NCBI GenBank assembly: GCA_965221555.1
Contig: OZ244895.1
Coordinates: 124,001 to 188,000 of the forward strand
Origin: JAJEAD01 sp965221555
Lineage (GTDB): Bacteria > Pseudomonadota > Gammaproteobacteria > HK1
DNA: 64,000 nt
Direction: 5' to 3'
Within the stretch, counting starts at the first letter, position 1. Every line of letters begins with the position of its first letter. The notes under the pieces are model-generated. The model saw nothing but the letters and a program-made list of their open reading frames with translations, was not told where the DNA came from and searched no databases. This document shows, piece after piece, positions 16,845 to 26,399 of this stretch. The position numbers and the translations under genes were made by a program.

Positions 16845-19271
16845 TCAGTTGCGCATGCGTTCGCGGTTGTGGTCGAAGAGCGCATGGGGCTGGAGACGGG
16901 CGGGGAGACGCTCCCCGAGAAGCTCGACCTCCCATCCCGAGTCCCGATCGGCCACCTCCCGGGGGACGTAGCCGAGCGCGACCGAGGCCTTCGAGTGGTG
17001 CGCGTAGCCGCCGGAGGTAATCCAGCCGACGACCTTGCCGTCGAGCCACACCGGTTCGTCTCCGATCGCATCGGCGTCGTTGGCTTCCAGCACGAAGGTG
17101 CGCAGGCGCAGCCGACCCCCCTGGGCGCGCTCTTCCCGGGCCGCCGCCTTGCCGATGAAGTCGGCCTCCTTGTCGAAGGCCACGAAGCGGTCGAGGCCGG
17201 CTTCCACCGGACCGTAGATGGGACGGTACTCGCGCGCCCAGCCTCCGAAGTTCTTCTCCAGGCGCAGGGCGTTGAGCGCGCGTGAGCCGAAGAGCCGGAT
17301 GCCGTGCGCCTCGCCCGCGCGCATCAGCTCCTCGAAGAGATAGCGGTGGTACTCCGGCTTGCACCAGATCTCGTAGCCGAGGTCGCCGGTAAAGGTCACC
17401 CGCCCCACCAGGGCCGGCGCCATCGCGAGCGTCATCCACCGGATGTCCATGAAGCGCATGCCCTGGCTCGACACATCGTCACGGGTGAGGGAGGCGAGCA
17501 CGTCGCGGGCGTGGGGCCCGGCCACCGAGAGGCCGACGAGGCCCAGGCGCACCGCGGTCAGCGATACCGAGCCGTCCTCGGGCAGATGCTGGCCGAACCA
17601 GCGCATGTGGTAGTCCTCGGCGATGCCGGAACCCGCGATGAAGAACCCCTCCTTTCCCAGGTTGGCCAGCGAGAAGTCGCCGATCAGCCGCCCGTCTTCC
17701 TTGAGCATCGGGGCCAGCGTCATCCTTCCCGGCTTCGGGATGCGGCAGGCGAGGATGCGGTCGAGCCAGGCGCGCGCCCTCTCGCCGGTCACCGTGTACT
17801 TGGCGAAGCCGGAGATATCCATCAGGCCGACCCGCTCGCGCACCGCCTCGCACTCCGCCGCGACGTGTTCGAAGTCGGTGGAGCGCCGCCACGAGAACTC
17901 GTCCTCCACCCCGGGCGGGGCGAACCAGAGTGGCACTTCGAGACCGTAGGCGGCCCCGAACTGCGCACCGGCCGCCGCGAGCCGGTCGTAGAGCGGGGTG
18001 GTGCACAGCGGCCGGGCCGCGGGCAGCTCCTCGTTGGGGAAGCGGATGGAGAATCGCCGCGAGTAGTTCTCGCGCACCTTGACGTTCGTGTAGGCGGGGG
18101 TCGCCCAGTCGCCGAAGCGCGCCACGTCCATCGCGAACACGTCGAACCCGGGGTCTCCGTCCACCATCCAGTTCGCCACGCTGAGACCGACGCCGCCGCC
18201 CTGCGAGAAGCCCGCCATCACCCCGCAGGCGCACCAGAACCCGGGCCGCCCGCGCACCGGTCCCACCAGCGGATTGCCGTCCGGGGCGAAGGTGAAGGGG
18301 CCGTTCACGATCTGCTTGATACCCGCGTTCTGAAAGGCGGGGAAGTGCGTGAAGCCGACTTCGAGCGAGGGCGCGATGCGATCGATATCCGGCTCGAGCA
18401 GCTCGTGGCCGAAGTCCCAGGGCGTCTCGTGCTCCGACCACGGCCGGCATGCCTTCTCATAGGTGCCCATCAGCATGCCGCCGCGCTCCTGGCGCAGATA
18501 CAGCTCGCCGTCGAAGTCGACGACGTGCAGCACCTCCTGGCCCGTCTTCTCGTTGATCTCCGCCACCTCGGGCATGTCCTCGGTGAGCAGGTACATGTGC
18601 TCCATCGCGAGCACGGGGAGCTCCAGCCCGGCCATTCGGCCCACTTCCCGCGCCCACAGTCCGGCCGCGTTGACGACATGCTCGGCGCGCACCGTGCCCT
18701 GCGTGGTGACCACGTCCCAGGTGCGATCGGGGTTCGGCACGAGCGCCTCGACCCGGGTGTGTCGGTGGATCTCCGCCCCGAGCTTGCGGGCCGAGCGGGC
18801 ATAGGCCTGGGTTACTCCGGAAGGATCGAGGTGCCCGTCCACCCAGGTGCGCAGCGCGCCAACGAAACAGGCGGGATCGAGCAGGGGCATCAAACGATGC
18901 GCCTCCTCTGCGCTGATGATCTCGGCATCGATATCGAGGTAGCGACCCTTGGCCACCATGCTCTTCAGCCAGTCAAAACGCTCCTCGGTGGCGGCCAGCA
19001 TCACGCCGCCGGTGATGTGGAGCCCCGTCGCCTGTCCGGAGAGATCCTCTATCTCCTGGTAGAGCTCGATGGTGTACTTCTGGAGCTTGGCGACGTTCGG
19101 ATCGCCGTTGATGGTGTGCATGCCGCCCGCCGCGTGCCACGTCGAGCCCGAAGTCAGCTCGTCGCGCTCCAGCAGCATGATGTCCGTCCAGCCGCGCTTG
19201 GCGAGGTGGTAGAGCACGGAGCAGCCGACCACCCCCCCTCCGATCACGACGGCACGGGCATGGGTTTTCAT
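16845..19271 (-). CDS. Dimethylglycine/sarcosine dehydrogenase-like FAD-GcvT fusion enzyme
   Basis: 808 residues. The N-terminal DAO-type FAD domain has VVIGGGVVGCSVLYHLAKRG and GSTWHAAGG, where the His is the covalent FAD attachment residue in dimethylglycine dehydrogenase. A FAO linker follows, then an aminomethyltransferase (GcvT) domain from about 430 to the end with a C-terminal barrel. Such enzymes demethylate N-methylated glycine derivatives and pass the one-carbon unit to tetrahydrofolate. Together with the D-aminoacylase downstream and the TMADH-like protein at 20157 it points to use of methylated amines or betaines. Exact substrate uncertain. Confidence 0.88.
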   Translation of the reverse strand: MKTHARAVVIGGGVVGCSVLYHLAKRGWTDIMLLERDELTSGSTWHAAGGMHTINGDPNVAKLQKYTIELYQEIEDLSGQATGLHITGGVMLAATEERFDWLKSMVAKGRYLDIDAEIISAEEAHRLMPLLDPACFVGALRTWVDGHLDPSGVTQAYARSARKLGAEIHRHTRVEALVPNPDRTWDVVTTQGTVRAEHVVNAAGLWAREVGRMAGLELPVLAMEHMYLLTEDMPEVAEINEKTGQEVLHVVDFDGELYLRQERGGMLMGTYEKACRPWSEHETPWDFGHELLEPDIDRIAPSLEVGFTHFPAFQNAGIKQIVNGPFTFAPDGNPLVGPVRGRPGFWCACGVMAGFSQGGGVGLSVANWMVDGDPGFDVFAMDVARFGDWATPAYTNVKVRENYSRRFSIRFPNEELPAARPLCTTPLYDRLAAAGAQFGAAYGLEVPLWFAPPGVEDEFSWRRSTDFEHVAAECEAVRERVGLMDISGFAKYTVTGERARAWLDRILACRIPKPGRMTLAPMLKEDGRLIGDFSLANLGKEGFFIAGSGIAEDYHMRWFGQHLPEDGSVSLTAVRLGLVGLSVAGPHARDVLASLTRDDVSSQGMRFMDIRWMTLAMAPALVGRVTFTGDLGYEIWCKPEYHRYLFEELMRAGEAHGIRLFGSRALNALRLEKNFGGWAREYRPIYGPVEAGLDRFVAFDKEADFIGKAAAREERAQGGRLRLRTFVLEANDADAIGDEPVWLDGKVVGWITSGGYAHHSKASVALGYVPREVADRDSGWEVELLGERLPARLQPHALFDHNRERMRN

Positions 19272-19651
19272 GTACGGCGAGCCTCCGCTGCGGGCGCCGC
19301 TGTCACGGGGCGGCGTATAGCCGAAAGTCTATACGAAGGCTTCGCGCCGGGACGCACGATCACGGCATGGACGCGAGGGGCGAGGTCGCGGTAGAAAAAC
19401 GGTGAGACATGCCGGGTGAAGGCCGCGACAATCGAAGCGAACGACACCGGACCCGACGGGGCCTGAGCACGACTTGCGTCGAAGTCAGCCGGCGACGGCC
19501 TCGGTGATCCCCGGCATTCGCGGCGCGGCCGAAGCCCGGGACGGAGTCCGGCTCATCGACACCTTCATCCTGTCTTACCGCTGGGACGAGCTTCTCGGCG
19601 AGGGACTGCTTCCGAACGCGCTCCTGGTTCCGGCCTCAAGAGCGAACGGGT
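19272..19651. other. Intergenic region, nothing recognised
   Basis: About 380 bases between the start of the dimethylglycine dehydrogenase-like gene and the end of a small convergent gene. It must hold the promoter for the former, but no clear promoter, hairpin or repeat copy was seen. A 61-codon open frame at 19474-19659 has no supporting features. Confidence 0.5.
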
Positions 19652-19873
19652 TCAGGTGACGCCGCGTTCGGCAACGGCTTCGCGGAGCCGCTCGAGGAGA
19701 CCCTCAAGCTTCGCCATGCGCTCGCGCAGGCTGCCCATCTGGTGACCATGCCGATGGACTTCCTGGCGAAGCTCCCGCACATCGGAGCGGAGCCAGGCAA
19801 AGAGTCCGACGTTGAGGGCGGCGAGCGCGATGCCGGTGCCGATGACGGCGAAGGTGTCCGGGGTGACGATCAT
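19652..19873 (-). CDS. Small membrane-anchored coiled-coil protein, unknown function
   Basis: 73 residues. One hydrophobic helix (FAVIGTGIALAALNVGLFAWL, about 8-28) is followed by a charged heptad-like helix rich in Arg, Glu and Leu to the end. An excellent GGAG ribosome-binding site sits 5 bases before the ATG at 19873. Such short TM-coil proteins are widespread and mostly uncharacterised; some relate to the YgaM/HemX-like or phage-holin style folds, but I do not assign one. Confidence 0.65.
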   Translation of the reverse strand: MIVTPDTFAVIGTGIALAALNVGLFAWLRSDVRELRQEVHRHGHQMGSLRERMAKLEGLLERLREAVAERGVT

Positions 19874-20156
19874 GGGATCTCCTGTCCTCGGTTTTGATGT
19901 CCGTATCGAGGCCAGAACCTATCACAGTCAGTGCTCCGACCGGAGCCTGGACCCTCGGGAGCGCCACGGGTGAGCAACCGACCCCTCCCGGCGCAGCGGC
20001 GCGCGTTGCGTGCCCGCGCGAAGCCAGACCGCGGCCGGAAGGGTTGAGGATGAGACGCTCGGCAGTATCATTCTCGCCCGACGGTCGAGGGTGTGGCCGG
20101 AGAAGAGCGCGGCGGCCCGGGAAGACGATTTCCCGGTGCGGCGAGGATAGAGCACC

Positions 20157-22121
20157 ATGTCCGACCTGCACTTCCCCCATCTTTTCAGTCCCTTCACGAT
20201 CCGCGGGGTGACGCTGCGCAACCGCATCATGAGCACCGGTCACGAGACCGGCATCGCCGATGCGACCGGGATCAACGACGCGCTGGTCGCCTACCACCGG
20301 GCGCGGGCCGCGGGAGGCGCCGGGCTCATCGTCATCGAGGTGGCCTCGGTACACCCGAGCGCCACCTTCGTGCGCCACTCCATCAAGCTCTACCAAGACG
20401 AGACGATCTCCGGCTACCGCCGCCTCGCGGACGCCGCGCACGAGAACGGCGCGGCGCTCTTCGCGCAGCTCTTCCACCCCGGACGCGAGATCCTGGAGTC
20501 GCTCGACGGCAGCGCCCCGCCCTCCTGGGCCCCGTCCGCGGTGCCCAACGAGCGCTTCCACGTCATGCCGGCGCCGATGCCGCGCTCCCTCGTGCACGAG
20601 GTCATCGCGGGCTACGGCGACGCCGCGCGCCGACTCCAGCGGGCCGGGGTCGACGGCTGCGAGATCCTGTGCAGCATGGGCTACCTGCTGGCCCAGTTCC
20701 TCAATCCCCAGGTCAACCTGCGCACCGACGAGTACGGAGGCAGCGCGGAGAATCGGCTTCGCATCGTGCGCGAGATCCTGCACGACATCCGCGCGAAGGT
20801 CGGTGACGAGATGGTGGTCGGAATCCGCATCTCGGGCGATGAGATGAGCCCGGAGGGGCTGAGCGCGGAAGAGGTCCTCTCGATCTGCGCCGCCCTCGAC
20901 GACGAAGCGGGGCTCGACTACTTCAATGTCATCGCCGGCACCTCCACGACCCTCGGAGGATCGGTCCACATCGTGCCGCCGATGACGGTGGACAATGCCT
21001 ACCTCGCTCCCTACGCGGCGGCGGTGAAGGCCCGGGTCGGGAAGCCGGTCTTCGTCGGCGGCCGCATCAACCAGCCTCAGCAGGCGGAGGCGATCGTCGC
21101 CTCCGGCCAGGCCGACGTGTGCGGCATGACCCGCGCGATGATCTGCGACCCCGAGATGCCCAACAAGGCGGCGGAAGGGCGAAGCGAAGACATTCGCGCC
21201 TGCATCGCGTGCAACCAGGCCTGCATCGGGCACTTTCACCTCGGATACCCCGTATCGTGCATCCAGCACCCGGAGACGGGGCGTGAGCTCGACTTCGGCT
21301 CCCGCGCCCCCGCCCCGGAGTCGCGTCGGGTGCTGGTGGCGGGGGGCGGCCCCGGTGGCCTCAAGGCGGCCGCGGTGCTCGCCGAGCGGGGCCACGAGGT
21401 CACCCTGCATGAGGCGAGCCCCCGCCTCGGCGGACAGGCCCTGCTCGCCCAGCTCCTGCCGGGACGCGCGGAGTTCGGCGGCATCGTCGACAACCTCCGT
21501 CGCGAGGCGGAGCGCGCGGGCGCGCACATCCGCTGCGACTCGCGGGTGGACCGCGCGCTCGTCGAGAGCGAAGCGCCGGATGCGGTAGTGCTCGCAACCG
21601 GCGCGCGCCCGCGCGATTTCCCGCTCGAAGGGGCGGACGAGGCGCACGTGGTGGATGCGTGGCAGGTGCTGCGTGGCGAGGCCAACGTCGGTACCTCGGT
21701 CGTGATCGCGGACTGGCGCTGCGACTGGATCGGGCTCGGTCTCGCGGAGAAGCTCGCCCGCGATGGCTGCCGCGTTCGTCTGTGCAGCAACGGCTACATG
21801 CCGGGACAGACCATCCAGCAGTACGTGCGCGACCACTGGCTCGGCGTGATGCACAAGCTCGGCGTGGAGGTCATTCCCATGGTGCGCCTCTTCGGCGCCG
21901 ATGCGGACAGCGTCTACCTCCAGCACACCACAAACGGCGAGCCGGTCATCTGCAACGAGGTGGACACCCTGGTCACTTCGATGGGACACCAGTCCGAGGA
22001 CGCACTCTTTCTCGAGCTGGAAGACTGGGAAGGCGAAGTGCACCGTATCGGCGACTGTCTCGCTCCGCGGACCGCGGAGGAGGCGGTGCTGGAGGGCCTC
22101 AAGGCCGGCACGGCTATCTGA
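20157..22121 (+). CDS. Old yellow enzyme-type NADH:flavin oxidoreductase with 4Fe-4S and FAD domains (TMADH-like)
   Basis: 654 residues in the trimethylamine dehydrogenase/2,4-dienoyl-CoA reductase layout. An FMN-binding TIM barrel occupies about 1-340, then CIACNQACIG with a further Cys (VSCIQHP) forms the 4Fe-4S site, then a dinucleotide-binding domain starts at VLVAGGGPGGLKAAAVLAERG. Members demethylate trimethylamine, dimethylamine, N-methylproline or histamine-like amines. The neighbouring dimethylglycine dehydrogenase-like gene supports a methylated-amine substrate, but it is transcribed in the opposite direction. Confidence 0.88.
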   Translation: MSDLHFPHLFSPFTIRGVTLRNRIMSTGHETGIADATGINDALVAYHRARAAGGAGLIVIEVASVHPSATFVRHSIKLYQDETISGYRRLADAAHENGAALFAQLFHPGREILESLDGSAPPSWAPSAVPNERFHVMPAPMPRSLVHEVIAGYGDAARRLQRAGVDGCEILCSMGYLLAQFLNPQVNLRTDEYGGSAENRLRIVREILHDIRAKVGDEMVVGIRISGDEMSPEGLSAEEVLSICAALDDEAGLDYFNVIAGTSTTLGGSVHIVPPMTVDNAYLAPYAAAVKARVGKPVFVGGRINQPQQAEAIVASGQADVCGMTRAMICDPEMPNKAAEGRSEDIRACIACNQACIGHFHLGYPVSCIQHPETGRELDFGSRAPAPESRRVLVAGGGPGGLKAAAVLAERGHEVTLHEASPRLGGQALLAQLLPGRAEFGGIVDNLRREAERAGAHIRCDSRVDRALVESEAPDAVVLATGARPRDFPLEGADEAHVVDAWQVLRGEANVGTSVVIADWRCDWIGLGLAEKLARDGCRVRLCSNGYMPGQTIQQYVRDHWLGVMHKLGVEVIPMVRLFGADADSVYLQHTTNGEPVICNEVDTLVTSMGHQSEDALFLELEDWEGEVHRIGDCLAPRTAEEAVLEGLKAGTAI

Positions 22122-22466
22122 AGGCCGCTGGTGCGTGCCGCCGCGACCTGACCCTTTCTCGGTACCACCTCGTCCGGTCCGGGATGTGGATCGGGAATGA
22201 CCATCTCATCGACCTGTCGTCCACATCGAATAAACAACGCCTTGCATCTCCTTTCATCTGTCGCCTCTCCGACTTCGGCACTGCCCAGTATGGCCGCCGC
22301 CCCAGGTGGGACGAGCCCGACCTTCGATTGGTGTCATGGGCACATGATTCGTACGGACGTTTGGCACTACATCCGACCAGTCTGGAGTACGCCACCGAGG
22401 AGCCGCGCCTGACAGCAGCGTTCTGCTCGGCTTGCGGATGATAACAAGACTCAATATGATGTAATC
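22122..22466. other. Intergenic region upstream of a toxin-antitoxin pair
   Basis: About 345 bases with lower GC than the flanks, especially in the last 40. No gene is convincing. It contains the promoter/operator area of the antitoxin at its right end. Its composition resembles the mobile zone that follows and may mark the left edge of acquired DNA. Confidence 0.4.
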
Positions 22467-22468
22467 AT
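22456..22468. promoter_or_regulatory. Palindrome at antitoxin start, possible autoregulatory operator
   Basis: ATGAT-GTA-ATCAT is a perfect 5-bp inverted repeat that overlaps the ATG of the antitoxin gene. Ribbon-helix-helix-type antitoxins usually repress their own operon at such sites. Confidence 0.35.
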
Positions 22469-22691
22469 GATTCGGACGCAGATCAGCCTTTCGGAGCAGG
22501 AGTACGAAGCGGCCAAGCAAGAGGCGGCGAAGCTTGGGATCTCCCTTGCGGAGCTGCTTCGCCGTTCGTTGCGCTCGATGCTCCCCTCCGACGAGTCGAA
22601 GCCGTGGATGCGCTACGCGGGGTTGATCGAAACAGGCGATCCGCTTGCGAGCAAGCGTATTGACGAGGTCGTCTATGGCGACAAGCGCTGA
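22467..22691 (+). CDS. Antitoxin of a PIN-domain pair, ribbon-helix-helix/CopG-like
   Basis: 74 residues: MIRTQISLSEQEYEAAKQEA starts as a ribbon-helix-helix DNA-binding strand and helix, followed by LGISLAELLRRSLRSML. The C-terminal half (KPWMRYAGLIETGDP) is the typical toxin-binding tail of antitoxins paired with PIN toxins. The stop lies 17 bases inside the toxin gene, so expression is coupled. A decayed copy lies at 31378-31542. Confidence 0.83.
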   Translation: MIRTQISLSEQEYEAAKQEAAKLGISLAELLRRSLRSMLPSDESKPWMRYAGLIETGDPLASKRIDEVVYGDKR

Positions 22692-23088
22692 GGCTTACGT
22701 AGACACCTCGGCGCTTATTGCGTTTGCGGATCGTTCCGATAGCTGGCACCCGCTGTTCCGGCGTCTATTCTCCAACCCTCCGCGGCTGATAACGACAAGC
22801 CTCGTCGTCGCGGAGGGCCACGGCTGGTTCCTCAAGCGTTACGACCGGATCAAGGCACTGCACTTTCTCGCGATGGTGGATGCGATGCGACCTCTCGCCG
22901 TGCTCCCAGCGGGGCCTCGCGAAATCGATGTCGCATCCGCGTTGCTGCGCCGATTCCGCGATCAGGATCTGACACTTGTCGATGCTTGCGGCCTCCACGC
23001 GATGGAAGCCGAGAAAGTGCGTTGTTGCTGGTCGACCGATTTTCATCTCGGGTTGACCGGTGTTCCCCTCGTCATCCACGAACAGTAG
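22675..23088 (+). CDS. PIN-domain ribonuclease toxin (VapC-like)
   Basis: 137 residues. AYVDTSALIAFADRSD contains the first conserved Asp of the PIN active site; SLVVAEGH supplies the conserved Glu, and FRDQDLTLVDA the later acidic residues. VapC-type toxins cut tRNA or rRNA when released from the antitoxin. The ATG at 22675 lies within the 3' end of the antitoxin gene and matches the start of the PIN fold. Confidence 0.86.
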   Translation: MATSAEAYVDTSALIAFADRSDSWHPLFRRLFSNPPRLITTSLVVAEGHGWFLKRYDRIKALHFLAMVDAMRPLAVLPAGPREIDVASALLRRFRDQDLTLVDACGLHAMEAEKVRCCWSTDFHLGLTGVPLVIHEQ

Positions 23089-23341
23089 AGCCTCGTCGCT
23101 CCTGCAATGTCCGTGCCCCGACCACTGAACACCAGTCTCAATCGTTCCGCCCTCGATGAATGATCGGGCGTATCCAGACTCAGTTGGCGCAGTCGCCGGA
23201 TCCCTGTCCACCAAAGCGGGATGCGTGCCCCAGTCTCATGAGACGCGACATCGTCCCGGCCGGGACGCCGAGCGCGTCACGGTTGGCCCCGGTCGCTGAC
23301 CGGCCTCCCGTAGCGCCGGACCCGGTCCCGGCCGATCCACG

Positions 23342-24298
23342 ATGACCGTCCTCCTGACCCTGGCCGGATTCGCCCTGCTGCTGGTGGGCGGGGATATCGT
23401 GGTGCGCGGGGCAATCCAGCTTGCCGCGCGGCTCGGAATCTCGCCCCTGATAGTCGGGATCGTCATCGTCGGCTTCGGCACCGCGATTCCCGAGCTTGCG
23501 GTCAGCATCGATGCGGCGCTGACCGGCGCGCCTGGACTCGCGGTGGGCAACGTGATCGGCAGCAACGTCGCCAACGCGATGTTGATTCTCGGTCTCGCCG
23601 CGATCCTGTGCCCCGTGGTGGTGGACCGAAGCGCCATCCGTCACGACACCCTGGCTCTCGTCGCTGCGACTCTGGCGTTCTGCGGCATCGGGTTCTTCAC
23701 CGGAGAGCTCGTCTGGTGGCACGGAGTGTCGATGGTCGCGGCGCTCGTTGCCTATGTCGTGTGGAGGATGCGTCCCGGCGCGGGGTTGCCGCCCCCGCGC
23801 GAACCGGCGGCGCCCGAGGCGCAGCCGCCCACCCAAGATGTCCCGCCCACGCACTGGTCCTTCGCCCTTCTTGCCGCCGGTCTCGTCGCCGTGTTCGTCG
23901 GCGCCGAGTTCCTGGTGCACGGCGCGGTGCGCCTTGCCACCGACCTCGGCGTCAGCGAGGAGGTCATCGGCCTGACCCTGATCGCCGTCGGCACGTCGCT
24001 GCCCGAGATTGCGACCGCGCTCGCCGCCGCGCTGCGCGCACGCACCGAGTTGTGCATCGGCAACGTGATCGGGAGCAACCTGTTCAACATCCTCGGCATC
24101 GCGGGCGTCACGGCGTGGTTCGCACCGCTGCCCTTCGCCGACAGCATCCTCGAGTTCGACCTCTGGTTCCTGCTCGGCACCACGGCTTTCATGGTGTTCG
24201 TGATGATGGCTAGCCGTCGCATCGGACGGCCTGCCGGCCTCGTCCTCTTTACCACCTACGGCGTCTACATCGCGGCCCATTTCACCGTCACGGCGTAA
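23342..24298 (+). CDS. Calcium/sodium antiporter (CaCA family, YrbG-like)
   Basis: 318 residues, about ten membrane helices. Two alpha repeats are clear: VGFGTAIPELAVSI plus GNVIGSNVANAML in the first half, and AVGTSLPEIATAL plus GNVIGSNLFNILG in the second. These carry the cation-binding Glu and Asn residues of Na+/Ca2+ exchangers. A Pro-rich cytoplasmic loop lies near 145-170. Convergent with nhaA; the two antiporters suggest ion management in a saline habitat. Confidence 0.93.
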   Translation: MTVLLTLAGFALLLVGGDIVVRGAIQLAARLGISPLIVGIVIVGFGTAIPELAVSIDAALTGAPGLAVGNVIGSNVANAMLILGLAAILCPVVVDRSAIRHDTLALVAATLAFCGIGFFTGELVWWHGVSMVAALVAYVVWRMRPGAGLPPPREPAAPEAQPPTQDVPPTHWSFALLAAGLVAVFVGAEFLVHGAVRLATDLGVSEEVIGLTLIAVGTSLPEIATALAAALRARTELCIGNVIGSNLFNILGIAGVTAWFAPLPFADSILEFDLWFLLGTTAFMVFVMMASRRIGRPAGLVLFTTYGVYIAAHFTVTA

Positions 24299-24396
24299 AC
24301 CATTTTTGGCCCCGCGGGGTGCGGATGGGCGAACGAGCAACACCGGGATCGAAGTGGCGTCGGTGTCATGGACATCGCGGTGGGGTCGAGCCCTGA

Positions 24397-24620
24397 CCCG
24401 AAACCTCACTGATTTTCGGCCGCTTCGGGCGCCAGGATGCCGTGATGGTGGGGCGCACGGATCGAGAGGCGCGAAACAGCGAACCGGAAACAGACGAAGC
24501 GCCGGGGGCGCGGACTTCCCCGCGATCGGGCAAGCCGCGGATGGTTTGCGCGGCCGGAAAGCTTCGCCCAGGAGTTGCTGCGCGTTGCAGGCAGCCGACG
24601 CTACGTCGAAACGACGCTTC
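24397..24620. repeat. Long-variant MITE-like element, truncated at the right
   Basis: Begins CCCGAAACCTCACTGATTTT and GCCGCTTCGGGCGCC, the reverse complement of the right end of the short elements. After GCACGGATCGAGAGGCGC it departs into about 130 bp of extra interior (ACCGGAAACAGACGAAGC ... AAGCTTCGCCCA) shared with 45158-45390 and 58090-58240. It rejoins the short-element interior at CTACGTCGAAACG. The expected terminal end is missing; nhaA ends at 24625. Confidence 0.6.
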
Positions 24621-24624
24621 GGAA

Positions 24625-25854
24625 TCAGGTCTCGCGGGCTTCGGGATCGAGGCGCGTCGACCCGACTCCGGCCGCCGCACCGTATCGAACGAGCCAGTAG
24701 CCGATCACGCCGGACAGGAGCGATCCGCACAGCACTCCGAGCCGTATCGGGGCGGCGAAGCTCTGATCGCCAGTGGGGTCTTCGAAGGCCAGGCTGCCGA
24801 TGAACAAGCTCATCGTGAACCCGACTCCGCAGATCATCGAGACACCGTAGATCTGCATCCAGGTGGCGCCCTCCGGCTTCTCCGCGATCCCCAGACGAAC
24901 GGCGGCCAGCATCGGCAGGAAGACGCCGATCTGCTTGCCGACGAAGAGACCGGCGGCGATCCCGAGCGGTACCGGCTCGAGGAGAGAGGCCAGCGTGACA
25001 CCCTCGAATGACACTCCGGCGTTGGCGAAGGCGAACAAGGGAAGGATGCCGTACGCGACCCAGGGGTGCAGCGAGTGCTCTAGGTCCTTCGACGGCGATC
25101 GTTCCCGGTCCGCCCGCGCCCGCATGGGTACGGCCAGGGCGACCAGAACCCCCGCCAGGGTTGCGTGCACGCCGACCTGCAGCACGAAGACCCAGAGCAC
25201 CGCCCCGGTCAGGGCGTAGGCGGCGATCCGTTCGACGCCCAGACGGTTCAGGGCAAACAGAATCGCGATGCACACCAGCGCGCCTTCCATTGCCTCCAGG
25301 GAGAGCTGGTCGGTGTAGAACACGGCAATGATGATGATGGCGCCGAGGTCGTCCAGGATGGCGATGGCGGTAAGCAGCACCTTGAGGGAGAGGGGGGCGC
25401 GGCTGCCGACGAGCGCCAGAATGCCGAGCGCGAACGCGATGTCCGTCGCGGCCGGGATCGCCCAGCCGTTCAGCGCCAGGGGATCGTGGCCGAACGTGAA
25501 GTAGATGTAGATTGCGGCCGGTACGACCATGCCGCCGACTGCCCCGAAGAAGGGCAGGAGCGCCTGCCTCTTGGTGGAGAGCTCTCCCTCCACGAACTGG
25601 CGTTTGATCTCCAGGCCGACGAGCAGAAAGAACACCGCCATCAAGCCGTCATTGATCCACAGCAGCAGGGGCTTGGCGATGCCAGAGCCACCGACGCGAA
25701 CCTCGAGCGGAATGTCGAGGAGGTGCCCGTACAGGGGTGCAAGCGCCGTGTTGGCGAGGATGAAGGCGAGCACGGCGGCGGCAAACAGCAGGAACCCTGC
25801 GATCGCCTCGTATCTCAAGAACTCGCGAATGGCGTGGATGGCGCGTATGGGCAT
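24625..25854 (-). CDS. nhaA: Na+/H+ antiporter NhaA
   Basis: 409 residues with the full NhaA pattern: TDIAFALGILALVG and ILDDLGAIIIIAVFYT contain the ion-binding aspartates, and the N terminus begins AIREFLRYEAIAGFLLF. It exports Na+ or Li+ in exchange for two protons at the inner membrane. The start is ATG 25854. The IS3-family relic ends about 50 bp upstream, so the promoter region may be disrupted or replaced. Confidence 0.95.
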   Translation of the reverse strand: MPIRAIHAIREFLRYEAIAGFLLFAAAVLAFILANTALAPLYGHLLDIPLEVRVGGSGIAKPLLLWINDGLMAVFFLLVGLEIKRQFVEGELSTKRQALLPFFGAVGGMVVPAAIYIYFTFGHDPLALNGWAIPAATDIAFALGILALVGSRAPLSLKVLLTAIAILDDLGAIIIIAVFYTDQLSLEAMEGALVCIAILFALNRLGVERIAAYALTGAVLWVFVLQVGVHATLAGVLVALAVPMRARADRERSPSKDLEHSLHPWVAYGILPLFAFANAGVSFEGVTLASLLEPVPLGIAAGLFVGKQIGVFLPMLAAVRLGIAEKPEGATWMQIYGVSMICGVGFTMSLFIGSLAFEDPTGDQSFAAPIRLGVLCGSLLSGVIGYWLVRYGAAAGVGSTRLDPEARET

Positions 25855-25909
25855 ACGGTCTACCGGTGTGTCGGGGTGAAACGTCTCTCCGGCGTGCCCG
25901 CCGACTCAG

Positions 25910-26399
25910 AATTCGACCAGCTCGTCTGAAAACCCGCCCCGCGTCCTGTTGCGGTACGGAGGGTGCGCGCGGCCGCCGGGCCGGGGCGAAACGCTCATAT
26001 TCTGTGGGCGGCGCTCGATGGTCTTGTCCGTTGTACCGGGGTCGAGCCATACACCGCGGCGGTATGGGCGGTAGTCGAACTCGACGCACCGCCTCTTCGG
26101 TATCACAAGTGTCGTTCCATCCACCGTGCATCGCATCACGCACTTCCTCGGACTGGCAGATACGGGCCGATATTGGGTTCGCGTTCGACAAACCCAAGCC
26201 CGGGAGCGGGTGACGCCAAGGTGGGCAAGGAGCTGTGCGGTGCACTTGTCGGTCATGGGTGCGCCGCGGTCTGTGTGCAGGTTGAGTTCGTAGGGCACGA
26301 TGTGGTGCTTGAGACAGGAGTGTTCGATGAGCCGACCAGCCAGCGTAGCGCTTTCCCGTTCGGCGGTCATCCACCCCACGACGTATCGGCTGAACAGGT
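25910..26399 (-). pseudogene. IS3-family transposase OrfB, C-terminal part (split and frameshifted)
   Basis: Reading the minus strand from the IS1380 junction gives NLFSRYVVGWMTAERESATLAG, then NLHTDRGAPMT, the second catalytic Asp region of IS3-family integrases, and LLAHLGVT. The frame then shifts: the SNANP segment (normally SNDNP) lies in another frame, followed by a degraded end resembling the usual PERF...RPRAPSVP tail. It continues the fragment at 28166-28648, from which it was separated by the IS1380 insertion. Confidence 0.75.

Noticed and set aside
19474..19659. 61-codon open frame on the plus strand
   Set aside because: No ribosome-binding site, no recognisable motif, and composition typical of random GC-rich open frames.
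24305..24320. CCCCGCGGGG as terminator between the two antiporter genes
   Set aside because: The stem is short and no T-run follows on either strand in the correct direction.
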